DNA of 64,000 nt from Diprion similis. Lineage: Eukaryota; Arthropoda; Insecta; Hymenoptera; Diprionidae. The position numbers were made by a program, and so were the translations under genes. Under the pieces are notes generated by a model, which ran no database searches, had not been told where the DNA came from, and saw nothing but the letters and a program-made list of their open reading frames with translations. The stretch spans positions 6,944,001-7,008,000 of the forward strand of contig NC_060112.1 of NCBI RefSeq assembly GCF_021155765.1, read 5' to 3'. This document shows positions 47,501 through 58,015 of this stretch, piece by piece; position 1 is the stretch's first letter; every line of letters begins with the position of its first letter.

Positions 47501-50500
47501 ATTTTGCAACCATTGAAACTGGAGTTCCAACACCTGAAGTTCGCGCAACATCTGTGCAGATTGAATTCACAACCAGTGTAGCTGGTGTTCCACCTGAGGA
47601 AAACATCATTCAGCCCGAAGGAAAAGCGGAGGAAAAAAGAGAAATGGCGGTGAAGAACAGCGCGCAAAAGGTGAAGATACTGGAAAAGAGAGAAGGTGAA
47701 ATAATAGAAATGGAAGAAGACCTGTTGAAGGCTAAGAAAGAACTGCTAGAGAGGGAGGAAAAGTTGACAGCGACAGAGATAGATGAATTGGCAAAGAAAG
47801 ATAGAATGGTAATGGTGAAGAAAAACGAGAAAATTGCGAAGGGTGTGAATTCCATTGCGCCATCGCTGCCCGAGTACTCGGGCGTAATTATTCAAGGAGC
47901 AACGAGTCGGTCCGGTAGACACAAAACCTGGTCCTCCAAATACCAGACCAGAAATAATAAGCGGAAGATGAATTTTGCGAGTGGAAGTGCTGGAAATGCA
48001 GGTAAAAAAATCGGCGTGTGGAGACAATCCGGAAAAGAAGTGGTCGGAGACAATTCGGAACCTGAATACGAAGGTGAGTATATCCACAGTGACAAAGAAG
48101 ATGAAGACGCTGGACCTGAGAAGATGGAAGTCCGGATTTCGCAACCGACGATCCTGAACAATACGAGGAACTTCCACCTGCGCAGAAATCCAAGTAGAAA
48201 AACGTGTCTGAGATTTGATTGGCAAACCGGTAAATGCGCAGACAAGTCGTCAAAGAATGGCGGAAGAAAGAAGAAGAGATTCTGCGCTGGGTGCGATAGT
48301 TTAAGATCGTCGGAGAAGAAATGGGCCAAGATATTGTCATCAATGATATCATCTCGGGCCAAAGAAGCAGCGAAGACCAAGGAAAACGATGGACGTGAAC
48401 GTTCGTCGGACGATACCGAAGGTGAATTATCGTAGTATTTGTAGAATCATTACTTCTGATTGCGTAATAGAAAAATGAGCTTTTGATCAATTAGGGGTCC
48501 CTAACCAGGCATAATGACACATTATAAAATTTATAACGCATAACGAATTTTCAGACAATCCCGATGAACATCACGTCGCGAAACGAAGCGCCGATTCTCG
48601 TATACCGAAACCCAGAATAATACCGGGACCGAAATGGCCGACAGAAAGTTACATGCAGTATGACATCGGGGGTGCAAAAACGTGGGGCAAGGAGGTGGAC
48701 CCCGACTCTTTGAGGGCGATGAAAAACAAGGATGTAGGTGATTGGGAAGGTGTAGAAGCAGATGCTGATTCCAGGGGGACGGCAAAGCCCAGTGTAACGG
48801 GCTTCACGGTAGTCCTTCGGGAAGCCAAAGACGGAAGCAAGGAATTTGGGGGAGGAAAGGAAACGGGCTGCATTGAGCGACCGTTTGTTGAAAATTCGAA
48901 AAGTTATTCGCGAAAACGACGGGCGGTAAAGACGTTGGAAAATATAAAAAATTACAAACCATTCTACAGTCGAAACTTTAAAGGCGTTCAAAGGTTGGTG
49001 AATAAACACTCGCGAAGATCCAGTGAGAATAGAAGACCCATGAAGAAGGCAGTAAGGGTTCGTAGGAGAAAAAAAGTTTCAAAACACCCGCCTGTGGTTT
49101 CGCACGAAAACGACGACGATGCAGCATCCGTCAAAAGTGGATCATCAATGGATAGCGACTATTTGAAGCTCCGAAAAAACGACCGGAGGAACTTTTTGAT
49201 CACTTCGAGACTAGACGAGTGGGAAATGAACAGCCCTGAAGTCGGTTTGAACTTCGAGGACAAGGAGAAGATCGACCCTGGATTAAAATCGATAAATTTT
49301 GAAATTGAGAAGCCACCCAGTGTTGAAGTATCGATAAAAAAGTACGAAGGAGCGTCTAAAGACGAAGAATTCATCGAAACTACTACGGCAAGCGCAAACT
49401 ACAAGTGGAATTTTCTCAAGACGCCAGTTACAGTGAGGATAAACCTCGGTGGCATTCTACAAAAGGATGGCATGGCAATGATGGCAAAAAATTCGGAATC
49501 GGAAAGACAACCGATGAAGGAAAAGCTGGTTAAAAGCATGGGAGAAAATGAAAACTCAATTCCCGAAGATACATTCGCTGAATTGACCGATGATTTAACG
49601 ACCGAAGAAACTTCAACTATAGGGGAATTGGAAAATCGGCGAAAGCTATCGGCGGATGAAGTTGAGAATATCGTGGAAAACAGAGAGCCGGGAATTTTCG
49701 CCGTATACGAAGTACAGCACGGCTCAGAATCGGTTGCGAATAAACGGCGAGGACAGTACCTCCTGGAGTATGAAAACGGGGAGAACAGAAACGACGATGC
49801 GATCGAGAGCCAGCAGGAAATACGGAGAGAGGCGACGAGCCCGACGGAGACGACGGGCGAGGATGGCACCTCGGAGATGATTGAACTGGCGGAAACTACG
49901 TCGCGGGAAAAACCGACGGTGTCTACGACGGAGTGCGATTTTTGCGATGAGATGATGGACCTCGAGTCTACGTCTCCGGCGGGGCCGACGATCGCCGAAG
50001 CTGATTACCTGGCACTGAAAGAGAAGTACGAAAAAGCAATGGCAGCCCTGGCGACGCGAAAAATCGGCGCCACGCGGCAGCCGAATCGGCAGAAATCGAC
50101 GCGGGACGGCGAACCGATCGACTTCTGGACGTCGTCAACTACCGGCGTCGGGGATTTCGGCCACTTCGTGCTGGACGTCGACGTCAATGTCATGACGGCG
50201 ACGGAAATCGGCACCACGCGATCGCCGGTCAACCCCTTCGGCTTATTCCGGTCCAGACGGGGTGGAAAATCACGGCTACCGGAAGCAAGAAGGGGTCGAT
50301 TTTATCCCTGGGAAAAACAGATCCACCGATCGCTACTGGGTATCGAAAAAAATCGGGAAGATTCCGAAGAATACACAAAAAAGAGAAAGGGATCTGACTT
50401 ATGTCACGAGATATCGAGTGGCGAGAGTGGGAAACGGCGGTTGGATCACTATTCGAAATTGATCGGGGATGCGGAAATAGAATCAACCCTGATCTCGCGA

Positions 50501-53500
50501 AGATTGAGAAATCCTGCGCTCAGCGCCGGTGATAATTCTCCGAGCCAGCTGAAGTTTCGAAGTCTCCTGGCCAAGGTGAAGGAGATACTGAACAAGGCTA
50601 TAGGAGAATCCAGAGTTGATAATGTCCATGAAAATGGTAACGAAAACACAGAGGAATTGAAAATAATTGAGGAAAGTACAAGACCGGGAGTTAGTCACGA
50701 TCGATTACTGAAGGGCGAAGCGTCTTCGTTGGGTAAAAATGAATCGATCGAAGAACGATTGCCGGACACGGAAATACACAGGGTACAGAAAGACGTGAAA
50801 AAAGGGCATAAAAAATCGGGACCAAAACGCAGTGATAAAAAAAAAAAAACGAAAGGGATAAAGCCGGACACAACAAAGGAGCAGTTCATACTTGTTACCA
50901 AGAAATTGGAGAGTTTGAAAAAACCGAGCGGTGGGAAAAAATCAGAAAAAGTAAAGATGAGCCCGAAGAAGAAGGAAGACGATAAGAAAGATCGAAATCA
51001 CGGCAAGGCGCACGCGTCGAAAGGCAAAAAGGCGGTGAGTGCGAGGGTATTTCGATCGGATAAATGAATATCTTTTGTGCGTTCTTCTTATTTTTGTTTT
51101 CCAGAAACCTAAAAGCGAGAAATCCACAACTGACGATGAGGATTCGGACATCAGCGAAGTTTTGCCGATGGTAAAAAAGTTGGTGAAAGACAACAACCTC
51201 AGGAATATCGAGAAGATAATCGTCTATATAGATAAGAATAAAAACGGCGATCATCTGATAAATAATAAGATCGAGAGCGGGCAGGAAGACGAAGATTCGG
51301 AAGCGCCTGAAATTGAGGTGCTCGAATATCCGAGAAACGAAAGGACGAGGGAAAATTCCGGGAAGATTATAGAACGAAGTATCACTCGACAAAGAATGGA
51401 ACCGGAAATGAATGATACGTCGAAGGTTTCAAAATCCTTGAACGCGGAGTCAAGATATGGCAAAGAGCTACGAATGAATTTGGCAAACGTGCCAAACAAG
51501 AAACGCGCGAATTGGTTCAAGAAGATAAACCGCAACGGAGTAAAGGACCTGAGAAAATTAAGGCAAGAATTGATTCGCGAATTGAAACGGAGCGTAAAAA
51601 TTGAGGGGAAATCTGCGACGAGACGAAAGTCAAATCGGGAGAAATCTAAGGTGGAAGAGGGTTCAAAATCCCCCGGAAAACCGAGCACGAATTTGAAGCA
51701 GCGTAAAAAAAGCGACGAAAAGAAGGGAAAAGCTAAAGCGACGACGAAGAGTCAAAAGGCGAAGGGAAACGTAAATGAGAAGATAAAGATCTTAGCTTCG
51801 CTTTTACGGGGAAAAAAATCGAGCAAAACTAACCGAACAATTACCGATCACGATAATCGGCATAATCGAACGACACGAAGTTCCATAAATTTGTGGCTGG
51901 AGCAAAAACGCGATGAGCTTAAAGTTCTAAATGGCGAGAGAGAACGGATGGAGGAAGCGAAGCGTCGTCGAGACAAAATAGGCGGAGAAGAAAGTCAGCG
52001 GAAGTTTAGCGATTCTGTTTTCGAGGATAAAAACCGGGTGCGACGAAACGATTTTGACAGAGAATATGTCTACACGAACAAGACGAAAATCGCCGGAAGT
52101 AGAGGTGAGGATGGAATCGGTAAAACCAATCGTAGCGAGTCGCCAAAAAAGGAAGCGTCGAGGAAAATATCTAGGTCTGATCGGTCCGACGACGATATAA
52201 CAGAAATGGCAAATAGATTCGCGCAAAAGTTAGTGAAATTCGCGATCGAGTTGCGTTCGAAGTTCGGTGAGAGATCGAAAAAGCAGGTAAGAGATGTGAG
52301 CGCTGCGGAAAACGATCGAGACGTAAATTTGCTCGTTGACGATTTTGGGAGCGATATTTTGGGCTTAACCGACGAGCACGACAAGCAATCGCTACGCAGA
52401 CTTATCGACGGCATTATAAACGTAGAGAAAAACGTTAATACGACTCTGGAAATAATTGAGGCCAGATTGAAGGACATGGAAACGCCGACGACGACGAGGT
52501 CAACGATACTTACGGCGAAGGCGCTTCCGACGATGGTGAAGAACTTAACGACGACGAAAATTTACAAGACGAAGAGGAAAAAGATCCTCGAAAGCGCGGC
52601 TGCCCAGGAAATCAAAGCAATCCTTGACGGTCTCGTCAATATCAAGAATGGAAGTAACGGTGATGAGAGAGAAGGTCTAATCGAAGCCAGAATGAAGGTG
52701 GAAAGCATTCTCGAAGAGATTATTAACAGCGAGGAGAAAAATGAACGGAAAGGGAAAGGCGAGGATAAAAATCACAAGGCGATTGACGTGCTGAAGGCTA
52801 ATGAAATAAAAATCGAGAGAGAAAAAGGGGGTGGTAAAAAAAAGGACAAAAAAAAACTGGCAAAGAAAGAAAAACCGATGGCAAAGGATGAAGGCGAAAA
52901 GCATGAAAATTTAAGGCAGGATTCGATTAACAAAGAGAATTCTCCTTCTTTATTTTCTGCTTCTATTACTCCTGCTCCGAAAAAAAAACTATTGGCGAAG
53001 GATGAAGGTGGAATGCACGGAAAATCGAGGCAGAATTCGATTAACAAAGAAAATTCTCCTTTCTCATCTTCTACTTTTAGTACTCCTGCTCCGAAAAAAA
53101 AATCTTTGACGAAGGATGAAGGTAGAAAACACGAAAAATTGAGGCAGGAGTCCATTGAGAAAGAAAATTCTCCTTCATTTTCTGCTTCTTTTACTCCTGC
53201 TCAGAAAAAAAAACTGTTGGCGAAGGATGAAAGTGGAAAGCACGGAAAATCGAGGCAGAATTTGATTAACGAAGAAAATACTCCTTTCTCATCTTCTACT
53301 TTCATTACTCCTGCTCCGAAAAAAAAATCTTTGACGAAGGATGAAAGTAGAAAGCATGAAAAATTCAGGCAGGATTCGATTGAGAAAGAGAATTCTCCTC
53401 CGTTTTCTGCTTCTATTACTCCTGTTCCGAAAAAAAAACTGTTGGCGAAGGATGAAGGTGGAAAGCACGGAAAATCGAGGCAGGATTCGATTAAGAAAGA

Positions 53501-56500
53501 AAATTATCCCTTCTCATCTTTTACTTTTATTACTTCTACTCCGAAAGGAAAATCTTTGAAGGTTGAAAGTAGAAAGCACGAAAAATTCACGCAAGATACG
53601 ATTGAGAAAGAAACTTCTGCTTCATTTTCTACTTTTATTACTTCTGCTCCGCAAGAAAGACTGTTGGTAAAGGATGAAAACGGAAAGCAGAAGAAATTGA
53701 GGCAGAATTCGATTTATAAGGAACCTTCTCTTTCTTCGTTTTCTACTTCTACTACTTCTGCTCCGAAAAAGAGGGTAAAAATTGCGAGATCGAAAGGGGT
53801 TGAAAAAAATGAGAAGAATAAAAAAAAGAAACGGAAGAAGCAGAAGAAAAAAACGAAAACGGGGCAGAAGGGTAAGTCGAAGAGCGTGAAGCCAAAAAAC
53901 GACGAAGCCGAGGAAAAGAAGGTCGATCAGGAGATCAAGAGCATATTTTTAGAGGATACAAAATTGCGCGAAAAGTACGTCGGTATAATTGACGACAAAA
54001 GTGAGAATGAACCGAGTGCCGAATCGTCCAACGACGTCGAAGATTTTGGAGATGAAAAAAAGTCGGGGATTTCGGTAAAAGACGATGATCAAAATTCCGT
54101 GGCGATAAGTAACGACGAATTGTATCCGGGTATAGAGGGTTTTTCAAAAGCACCGGGTTTCATCAGCAGAAAAGTACAATCGTCAAAAATCACGGGCGAC
54201 AAGCCGCGGAAGAAGCTGAGGAATCAATCGATTGCAAAAAAATCCGAAAAGTCAAAACCAAAGAAAAACAACAAGGATAACGCGAAGAGGAAGTCGAAGA
54301 CCGGTCCGCAGTCAATTTTTTTAGACAAGTCGAAAAGCCCACCGGGTAAAAATGGGGTAAAAAATAATCGGCAAAAGGATGCTGGCAAAAAAGTGACGAA
54401 AACGAAGGAAACAAAATCGGCAAAACGCGAGAAGGCTAATAATAATAAGAGTGTGAAAACATCGGCGAAAAAAAAGCCGAGCGACGGATCGGGCGAGCGT
54501 AAAAATGCGGCAGCGAAGTCGGCGAAGCGCGAGGAAAAATCTTTGATAATGTCAAAAAAGCAGTCGAAAACGACCGGCAAAGTAGAAAGAGTCGCTTCGT
54601 TGACATCGTCGGAAAATTTCGAAAGCGGGAAAAACCGAGGTGACCTGAATTTTTGCGATATTGAAAAATCGGGGTTTGGGATCGAGCGCAACGGCTGTTC
54701 TCACCGCTTGTGCGACATCGGAAGAGCCATTCGAGATCTGGGAAAAATGAGTGGGAAATCGCGGGCCGATTTCGCGTCGCGAATAAAGCGCTACAACTGC
54801 ACGAGGTGTCTGAACATCGGAAACGAGATCGTCCTGACCAAGGAGGCCGAGGACCTCGGCCATCAACCTGATCCCAGGACTCGGAGGGACTTGCGAGAGT
54901 CAAAAAGAGACGCGAAGTACGTCAGACCTGAGGAAGTCGAACGAGTTCTGGATGGAAATATCACGACAAAGAGAAAGAGTGCGTGTTTCAAATTTTGAAA
55001 ACAAAAAACATAAATGTTGACTTCTATTCCCGTCTAGACTGCATATCCGAATTTCTGACACTTCCTAGCAATTATTTAAGACGAAACTTAGAAAAATAAC
55101 GATCAATTTCACAAGATCCGAGGTAATCGCAAATGGGGATAAAATTTTACCGATTATTTCGCAGAACGTGAGACTGTTTCATTGCCTGGACTTACCTTGA
55201 ATATCCCGTGCAGCGGTGTGGACGATATTTTCGTGATGGGGTTGAACAGGCTCAATTACACCTGGGTGCATCCCGACGGCAGTCTCGTCTCAGGTATACA
55301 TTGGATTCAAAGTCACCAACGATTATTAGATTTCGTGATACCACGTATTTTGCCAATTTCGTTACACATTTAAGTAAAAAATTGTGGTCAAACCTTCAAA
55401 CATCGACTCCAATTGTGAGATTTCCGTAAATATTTGAAAAGTGTGCAAAAAATTTGCAAAGCTGATGAATACTTTTTTTGCACACATGTCGCAAAAATTG
55501 TATAACAAAACAAATACACTAAATCAATCAGAAATTCAAACTTCAATTCGACGATCAATAATTATTTTCACTAAAAATATACATACACTTTGGAAAAAAC
55601 AAACTTCAAGGCACGACCACGAACTTGAAAAACTCAAAAGTTATTATACCTATTCATAATAAACTTTCGAAAAATGTAAACCAATCCAGTAGAGCATACC
55701 AGAGAAAATATCCGAGTACAAATTACGTATTTAAATTAATTCTGCATTAACTTTCTGCAAAACCGCAATTTTTATTTGGATATTTAATTTTCGCCTAAAT
55801 ACAAAAGTTTTTGGAGAAAATTATTTCATCAAATTAGATGAAAAAGAGTTTTTTTATTTTCATTTTTGCTTTTCGTTTGACTTGAAGATGACCAACGATA
55901 AATTCTCCACGAATTTTTGAATCGTAAGCGTTTATTTTCATCGCGTATTTAGTATGGAGAACTTATGGAAAATATTGCTTAAGATTAGCTCGAAATTTGA
56001 ACCGGCATTATTCGCGCGGTTACTTTTCGATTGTTATTCAATATATTTCCTAATTCAAATCCCAATTCCTATGTACGCACAAACCTTTTGAATAATCAGG
56101 AGCAATGGTGCAAAGGAACGGCAACCTGAAGTTGTACGATGTGGATGTGAAAGACGCAGGAAAGTATTTGTGCATCGTGAGTTACCTGAACCCAGAAACA
56201 GACGAGCAAATCAGAAACGTTTACAGTCACAGTATCGAAGGTAAAGAAAACTGAGTTGAAACATAAAAAAGTCAAAGTCTTCACACGCTGTAAGAATTTA
56301 AAAATATAGTAACAATGCTGCCGAACTATTTCAGTCGTCACGCAGCCAAGCTATTCGTTGCAAGGGGTAAACCGCTACAAATTCGACACCTGCGATGAAA
56401 CCGGACTGGAAGCCTTGTCTACATACTTGCCGAGGAAGTTAAACAAGCTACTTTGCAGTAACGGCGAATGCGACGCTTACGTCGTGGAGCCACGATGCTC

Positions 56501-58015
56501 CCAAGGACAGGTGAATTAAAAGAAGGGACAAAAACGACAGGGGAACAACATCTTTCACCCTTTCTCTTACTTCAGATATCGATCAACACCCTCCTGATAC
56601 CGTCTAGCAGCTCAGAGATTCTCCTGCCAGTTGGTACAGCTGCGAACGATATTTCCTGCCGCAGAGCAGTTCAGAATAAAATAGCTCTGCTGCTGAGTCG
56701 AAACCTGAGGAGTATTTTGCAGAAGACAAGTTAGTTTCAAAAATTGTAATCATGAAATTTTCTGCGGTTCTAAGAGGAGAAAGCAAATTAGTCACGATAC
56801 ATCGACACAAACACCGCGCTGTATAATAATCTATGAAATGAGTAGCGATTTGGTAATTTTTATCGACATTTTCTATAGAGATCTTAAACTACAGTTGTTT
56901 TCAGATTACCTCATCGCCACGACAAGCTCACACCGATCACGAAACGAAAACACGGCTCGAAGACAAAGAGGAGGAAGTCTTCGCCTTCCGGGAAAAAGAG
57001 AAAAAGAGAGGCGATCAAGAAACCCAAAGCACGAGTTGCTCTCCTCATCGGCTGCCCTGGCGGATATGGTTTCAAAAATACAAATTGTTGTAAGTTTCTA
57101 TCAAGGGATAAATATAATTGGAAAAACTGAATGAAACATTAGCAAGAGAATATCCATTTCGATACCTGAATTGTCAAACTATCACGGATAATTTCCAACT
57201 TCCAGATCCTTGCACTCCTGGTCGTTACAGCGAGGACGGATCGTTCAGGTGCAAAAGATGTCCCGTGGGCACTTACCAGTCGGATCCTGGAGCCCGTTTT
57301 TGCAGGGCTTGTACAGACCCCTTCGTAGAGGGATGTTTTCAAACGGTAAGAATACCTGAAGGACGATTTCCGTCGCTGAATCGATTGACGAGCAGAGATT
57401 TGCTCCGCATGTTTACAGCTCTGGCAGCACAACGTAGCGATTATGATGATCGCAGCAGTCGCAGGGATCGGAGTGGTCGCGTTGATATCGTTTCTGAGTT
57501 GCTGTCTGATACGAGGGCGAAAAGGATCCTGCGCGAGGTCGGTCGAACTCCCGGCGAAGTATCAGTTCGGGAATCTGAGCGTCAGGGCGTTTCCTGTCAA
57601 GACAAAGAGCAGCACGAGCTGCGTGGAAGCGGAAAAACTCACCGAGAAGTTGGAGGAAGGATTGAAGAGGCCAAGGATCAACCACACGAGAAAAATTAGT
57701 CCAGAATGTTCCGTAGTAAAAAGATGCAGGGAAACGGAGGTGCGCAGGACAAAACTGCAAAAAAGCTTTGATATTAGGCATGGAAAAGTTAAGAAGCAGG
57801 GCTACGAACCTGTCTGCCAAATTCTTACCGCAGCTGGCAGCTTGGAATCTTACAGATCGCATTTGGGACGCAGAAATTGTGAGTTTCGATCGTGCGACCG
57901 TTTCTAATCGCAAGAATTTCAACTTCGATCTAATCTTTTCTCAGTGCACCGGGGAAGATCGGATCGCTACGACAGGCAACCGCCCGCCGTTCCAATGCCA
58001 GACTTCGACAGGTGA
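29492..58015 (+). CDS. Giant mucin-like type I membrane protein with Ig and Cys-rich domains
   Basis: Exons: 29492-29514, 29598-48421, 48555-51034, 51105-54978, 55165-55293, 56100-56240, 56335-56510, 56576-56729, 56895-57089, 57206-57345, 57419-57878 and 57945-58015. All phases agree; the total is 26,667 nt, or 8,888 aa. Exon 1 gives a short signal-peptide-like start (MRYHVIYGVLYTIMYVARG). Then come basic and Pro-rich N-terminal parts, a Ser/Thr/Glu region (about 1,500-3,900), acidic repeats, a coiled coil (about 4,620-5,080), more acidic and Thr repeats, and Lys-rich exons 3-4. Next are one Ig domain (about 8,401-8,490), a Cys-rich module (about 8,650-8,712), a membrane helix (about 8,718-8,743) and a tail of about 145 aa. 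Likely a surface or cuticle-facing glycoprotein. The family is not recognised. Weakest points: the exon 1 choice and the exon 4, 8 and 9 splice sites. Confidence 0.75.
29824..29838 (+). other. Predicted furin-type site RRKR
   Basis: The residues NRRKRGVES lie about 85 residues into the giant protein, after the signal peptide, and begin a very basic segment. Similar sites occur at about 33,790 (RNKRQPE) and 48,910 (RKRRAVK), and before the Ig domain at the exon 4/5 junction (RKKRE). Confidence 0.45.
34200..39640 (+). repeat. Mucin-like Ser/Thr/Glu-rich region
   Basis: About 1,800 residues are dominated by Thr, Ser and Glu with recurring TTES, STE and ETT motifs and occasional longer echoes such as TTELI and STEF. 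No cysteine is present. Such composition in a secreted product is expected to be heavily O-glycosylated and extended. The repeats here are too diverged for a fixed period, unlike the regions that follow. Confidence 0.8.
39640..40560 (+). repeat. 156-bp (52-aa) tandem repeat in the giant gene
   Basis: The anchor CAGTACTGAAACAA recurs at 39,651, 39,807, 39,963, 40,119 and 40,275 (exact 156-bp spacing), then at 40,437 with a 6-bp longer unit. The unit encodes STETTLVENLTTENDRSSNT and about 32 more residues. The first two units are nearly identical, so the youngest duplication is recent and the copy number may vary between individuals. Confidence 0.9.
40321..41280 (+). repeat. 480-bp in-frame duplication in the giant gene
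   Basis: Bases 40,321-40,800 and 40,801-41,280 align along their length at an offset of 480 with scattered substitutions. Each encodes a Ser/Thr part ending in an acidic SGYEDEEYE segment. The duplication includes the end of the 156-bp repeat and so came later than that repeat's founding. Confidence 0.9.
41578..42070 (+). repeat. 63-bp (21-aa) acidic repeat
   Basis: Eight units start at 41,578, 41,641, 41,704, 41,767, 41,830, 41,893, 41,956 and 42,019; the last is shortened. The unit encodes SPDEEPNDNNDE followed by YDESDDETL. It is extremely acidic and could bind calcium or stay extended. Confidence 0.92.
43436..44830 (+). other. Long coiled-coil segment of the giant protein
   Basis: About 465 residues are almost wholly Glu, Lys, Leu, Asp, Arg and Asn with heptad-like leucine spacing (DLEKKRKNLEQKEKELDEK and similar). 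No proline is seen. The sense strand is nearly all purine here, so the reverse strand is pyrimidine-rich. Likely a rod or an oligomerisation segment. Confidence 0.8.
46051..46407 (+). repeat. 51-bp (17-aa) acidic Asn/Asp repeat
   Basis: Seven units start at 46,051, 46,102, 46,153, 46,204, 46,255, 46,306 and 46,357. The consensus is GGNYPDDNDEENDDQDT; three central units are almost identical at the DNA level. It follows a copy of the PVAET module, as does the 63-bp acidic repeat. Confidence 0.92.
46850..47460 (+). repeat. 21-bp (7-aa) Thr-rich heptad repeats
   Basis: Repeats of the type EVTTSKV, EATTSKI and QETTNQ run with a 21-base period, clearest at 47,138-47,400. The region continues the mucin-like character after the acidic block. 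Confidence 0.85.
52880..53775 (+). repeat. Lys-rich repeat of about 114 bp in exon 4, alternating two types
   Basis: The anchor AAGGATGAA recurs at about 52,884, 52,998, 53,112, 53,223, 53,337 and 53,448, then decays to about 53,775. Units alternate between a LLAKDEGGKHGKSRQ type and a SLTKDEGRKHEKLRQ type, so the true repeat is a dimer of about 225 bp. Each unit ends in a Ser/Thr/Pro stretch and PAPKKK. Confidence 0.85.
54640..54840 (+). other. Small Cys-containing module before the Ig domain
   Basis: At about 54,652-54,815 the giant protein carries five cysteines: NFCDIEKSGFGIERNGC, HRLCDIGRAIRDLG, and YNCTRCLNIGNEI. It is surrounded by lysine-rich sequence with almost none. The hydrophobic spacing looks like a folded helical module rather than disorder. 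I do not recognise it. Confidence 0.5.
55165..56240 (+). other. Ig-like domain of the giant protein (exons 5 and 6)
   Basis: Exon 5 (55165-55293) supplies LNIPCSG and NYTWVHPDGSLVSG; exon 6 (56100-56240) supplies LKLYDVDVKDAGKYLCIVSY. The paired cysteines, the tryptophan and the D-A-G-x-Y-x-C motif are hallmarks of the Ig fold, of V or I type. NYT is an N-glycosylation site. The 806-base intron between the exons shows no coding content. Confidence 0.88.
57050..57345 (+). other. Cys-rich, ephrin-receptor-like (GCC2/GCC3-type) module
   Basis: Exon 9 ends with GCPGGYGFKNTNC. Exon 10 continues YPCTPGRYSEDGSFRC, KRCPVGTYQSDPG, RFCRACTDPFVEGC. The repeated C-x2-C-P-x-G-x-Y spacing is that of the ephrin-receptor-like/GCC2-GCC3 Cys-rich fold. 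It sits directly outside the membrane helix. Confidence 0.8.
57434..57511 (+). other. Transmembrane helix of the giant protein
   Basis: Twenty-six hydrophobic residues beginning VAIMMIAAVAGIGVVALI and ending FLSCCLI are followed by the basic stop-transfer RGRKG. With the N-terminal signal peptide this predicts a type I topology with a cytoplasmic tail of about 145 residues encoded by the rest of exon 11 and exon 12. Confidence 0.85.

Larger units (their letters stand above)
29598..48421 (+). other. 18.8-kb single coding exon of the giant gene
   Basis: One frame is open for 18,824 bases with no stop. It ends at donor GAAG|GTGAAT (48,422); without splicing the frame stops 12 bases later. The next acceptor at 48,554 (ATTTTCAG) keeps the phase. 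The sense strand is purine-rich and coding throughout, with GAA, AAA, ACA and GAT codons dominating. Confidence 0.85.

Noticed and set aside
55441-55659. A 72-codon plus-strand frame between the two Ig exons
   Set aside because: Lies within the 806-base intron; the Ig motif is complete from the flanking exons.
56838-57134. A 98-codon frame overlapping exons 9 and 10 region of the giant gene
   Set aside because: The frame giving GCPGGYGFKNTNC joins in phase to the Cys-rich exon; this one does not.
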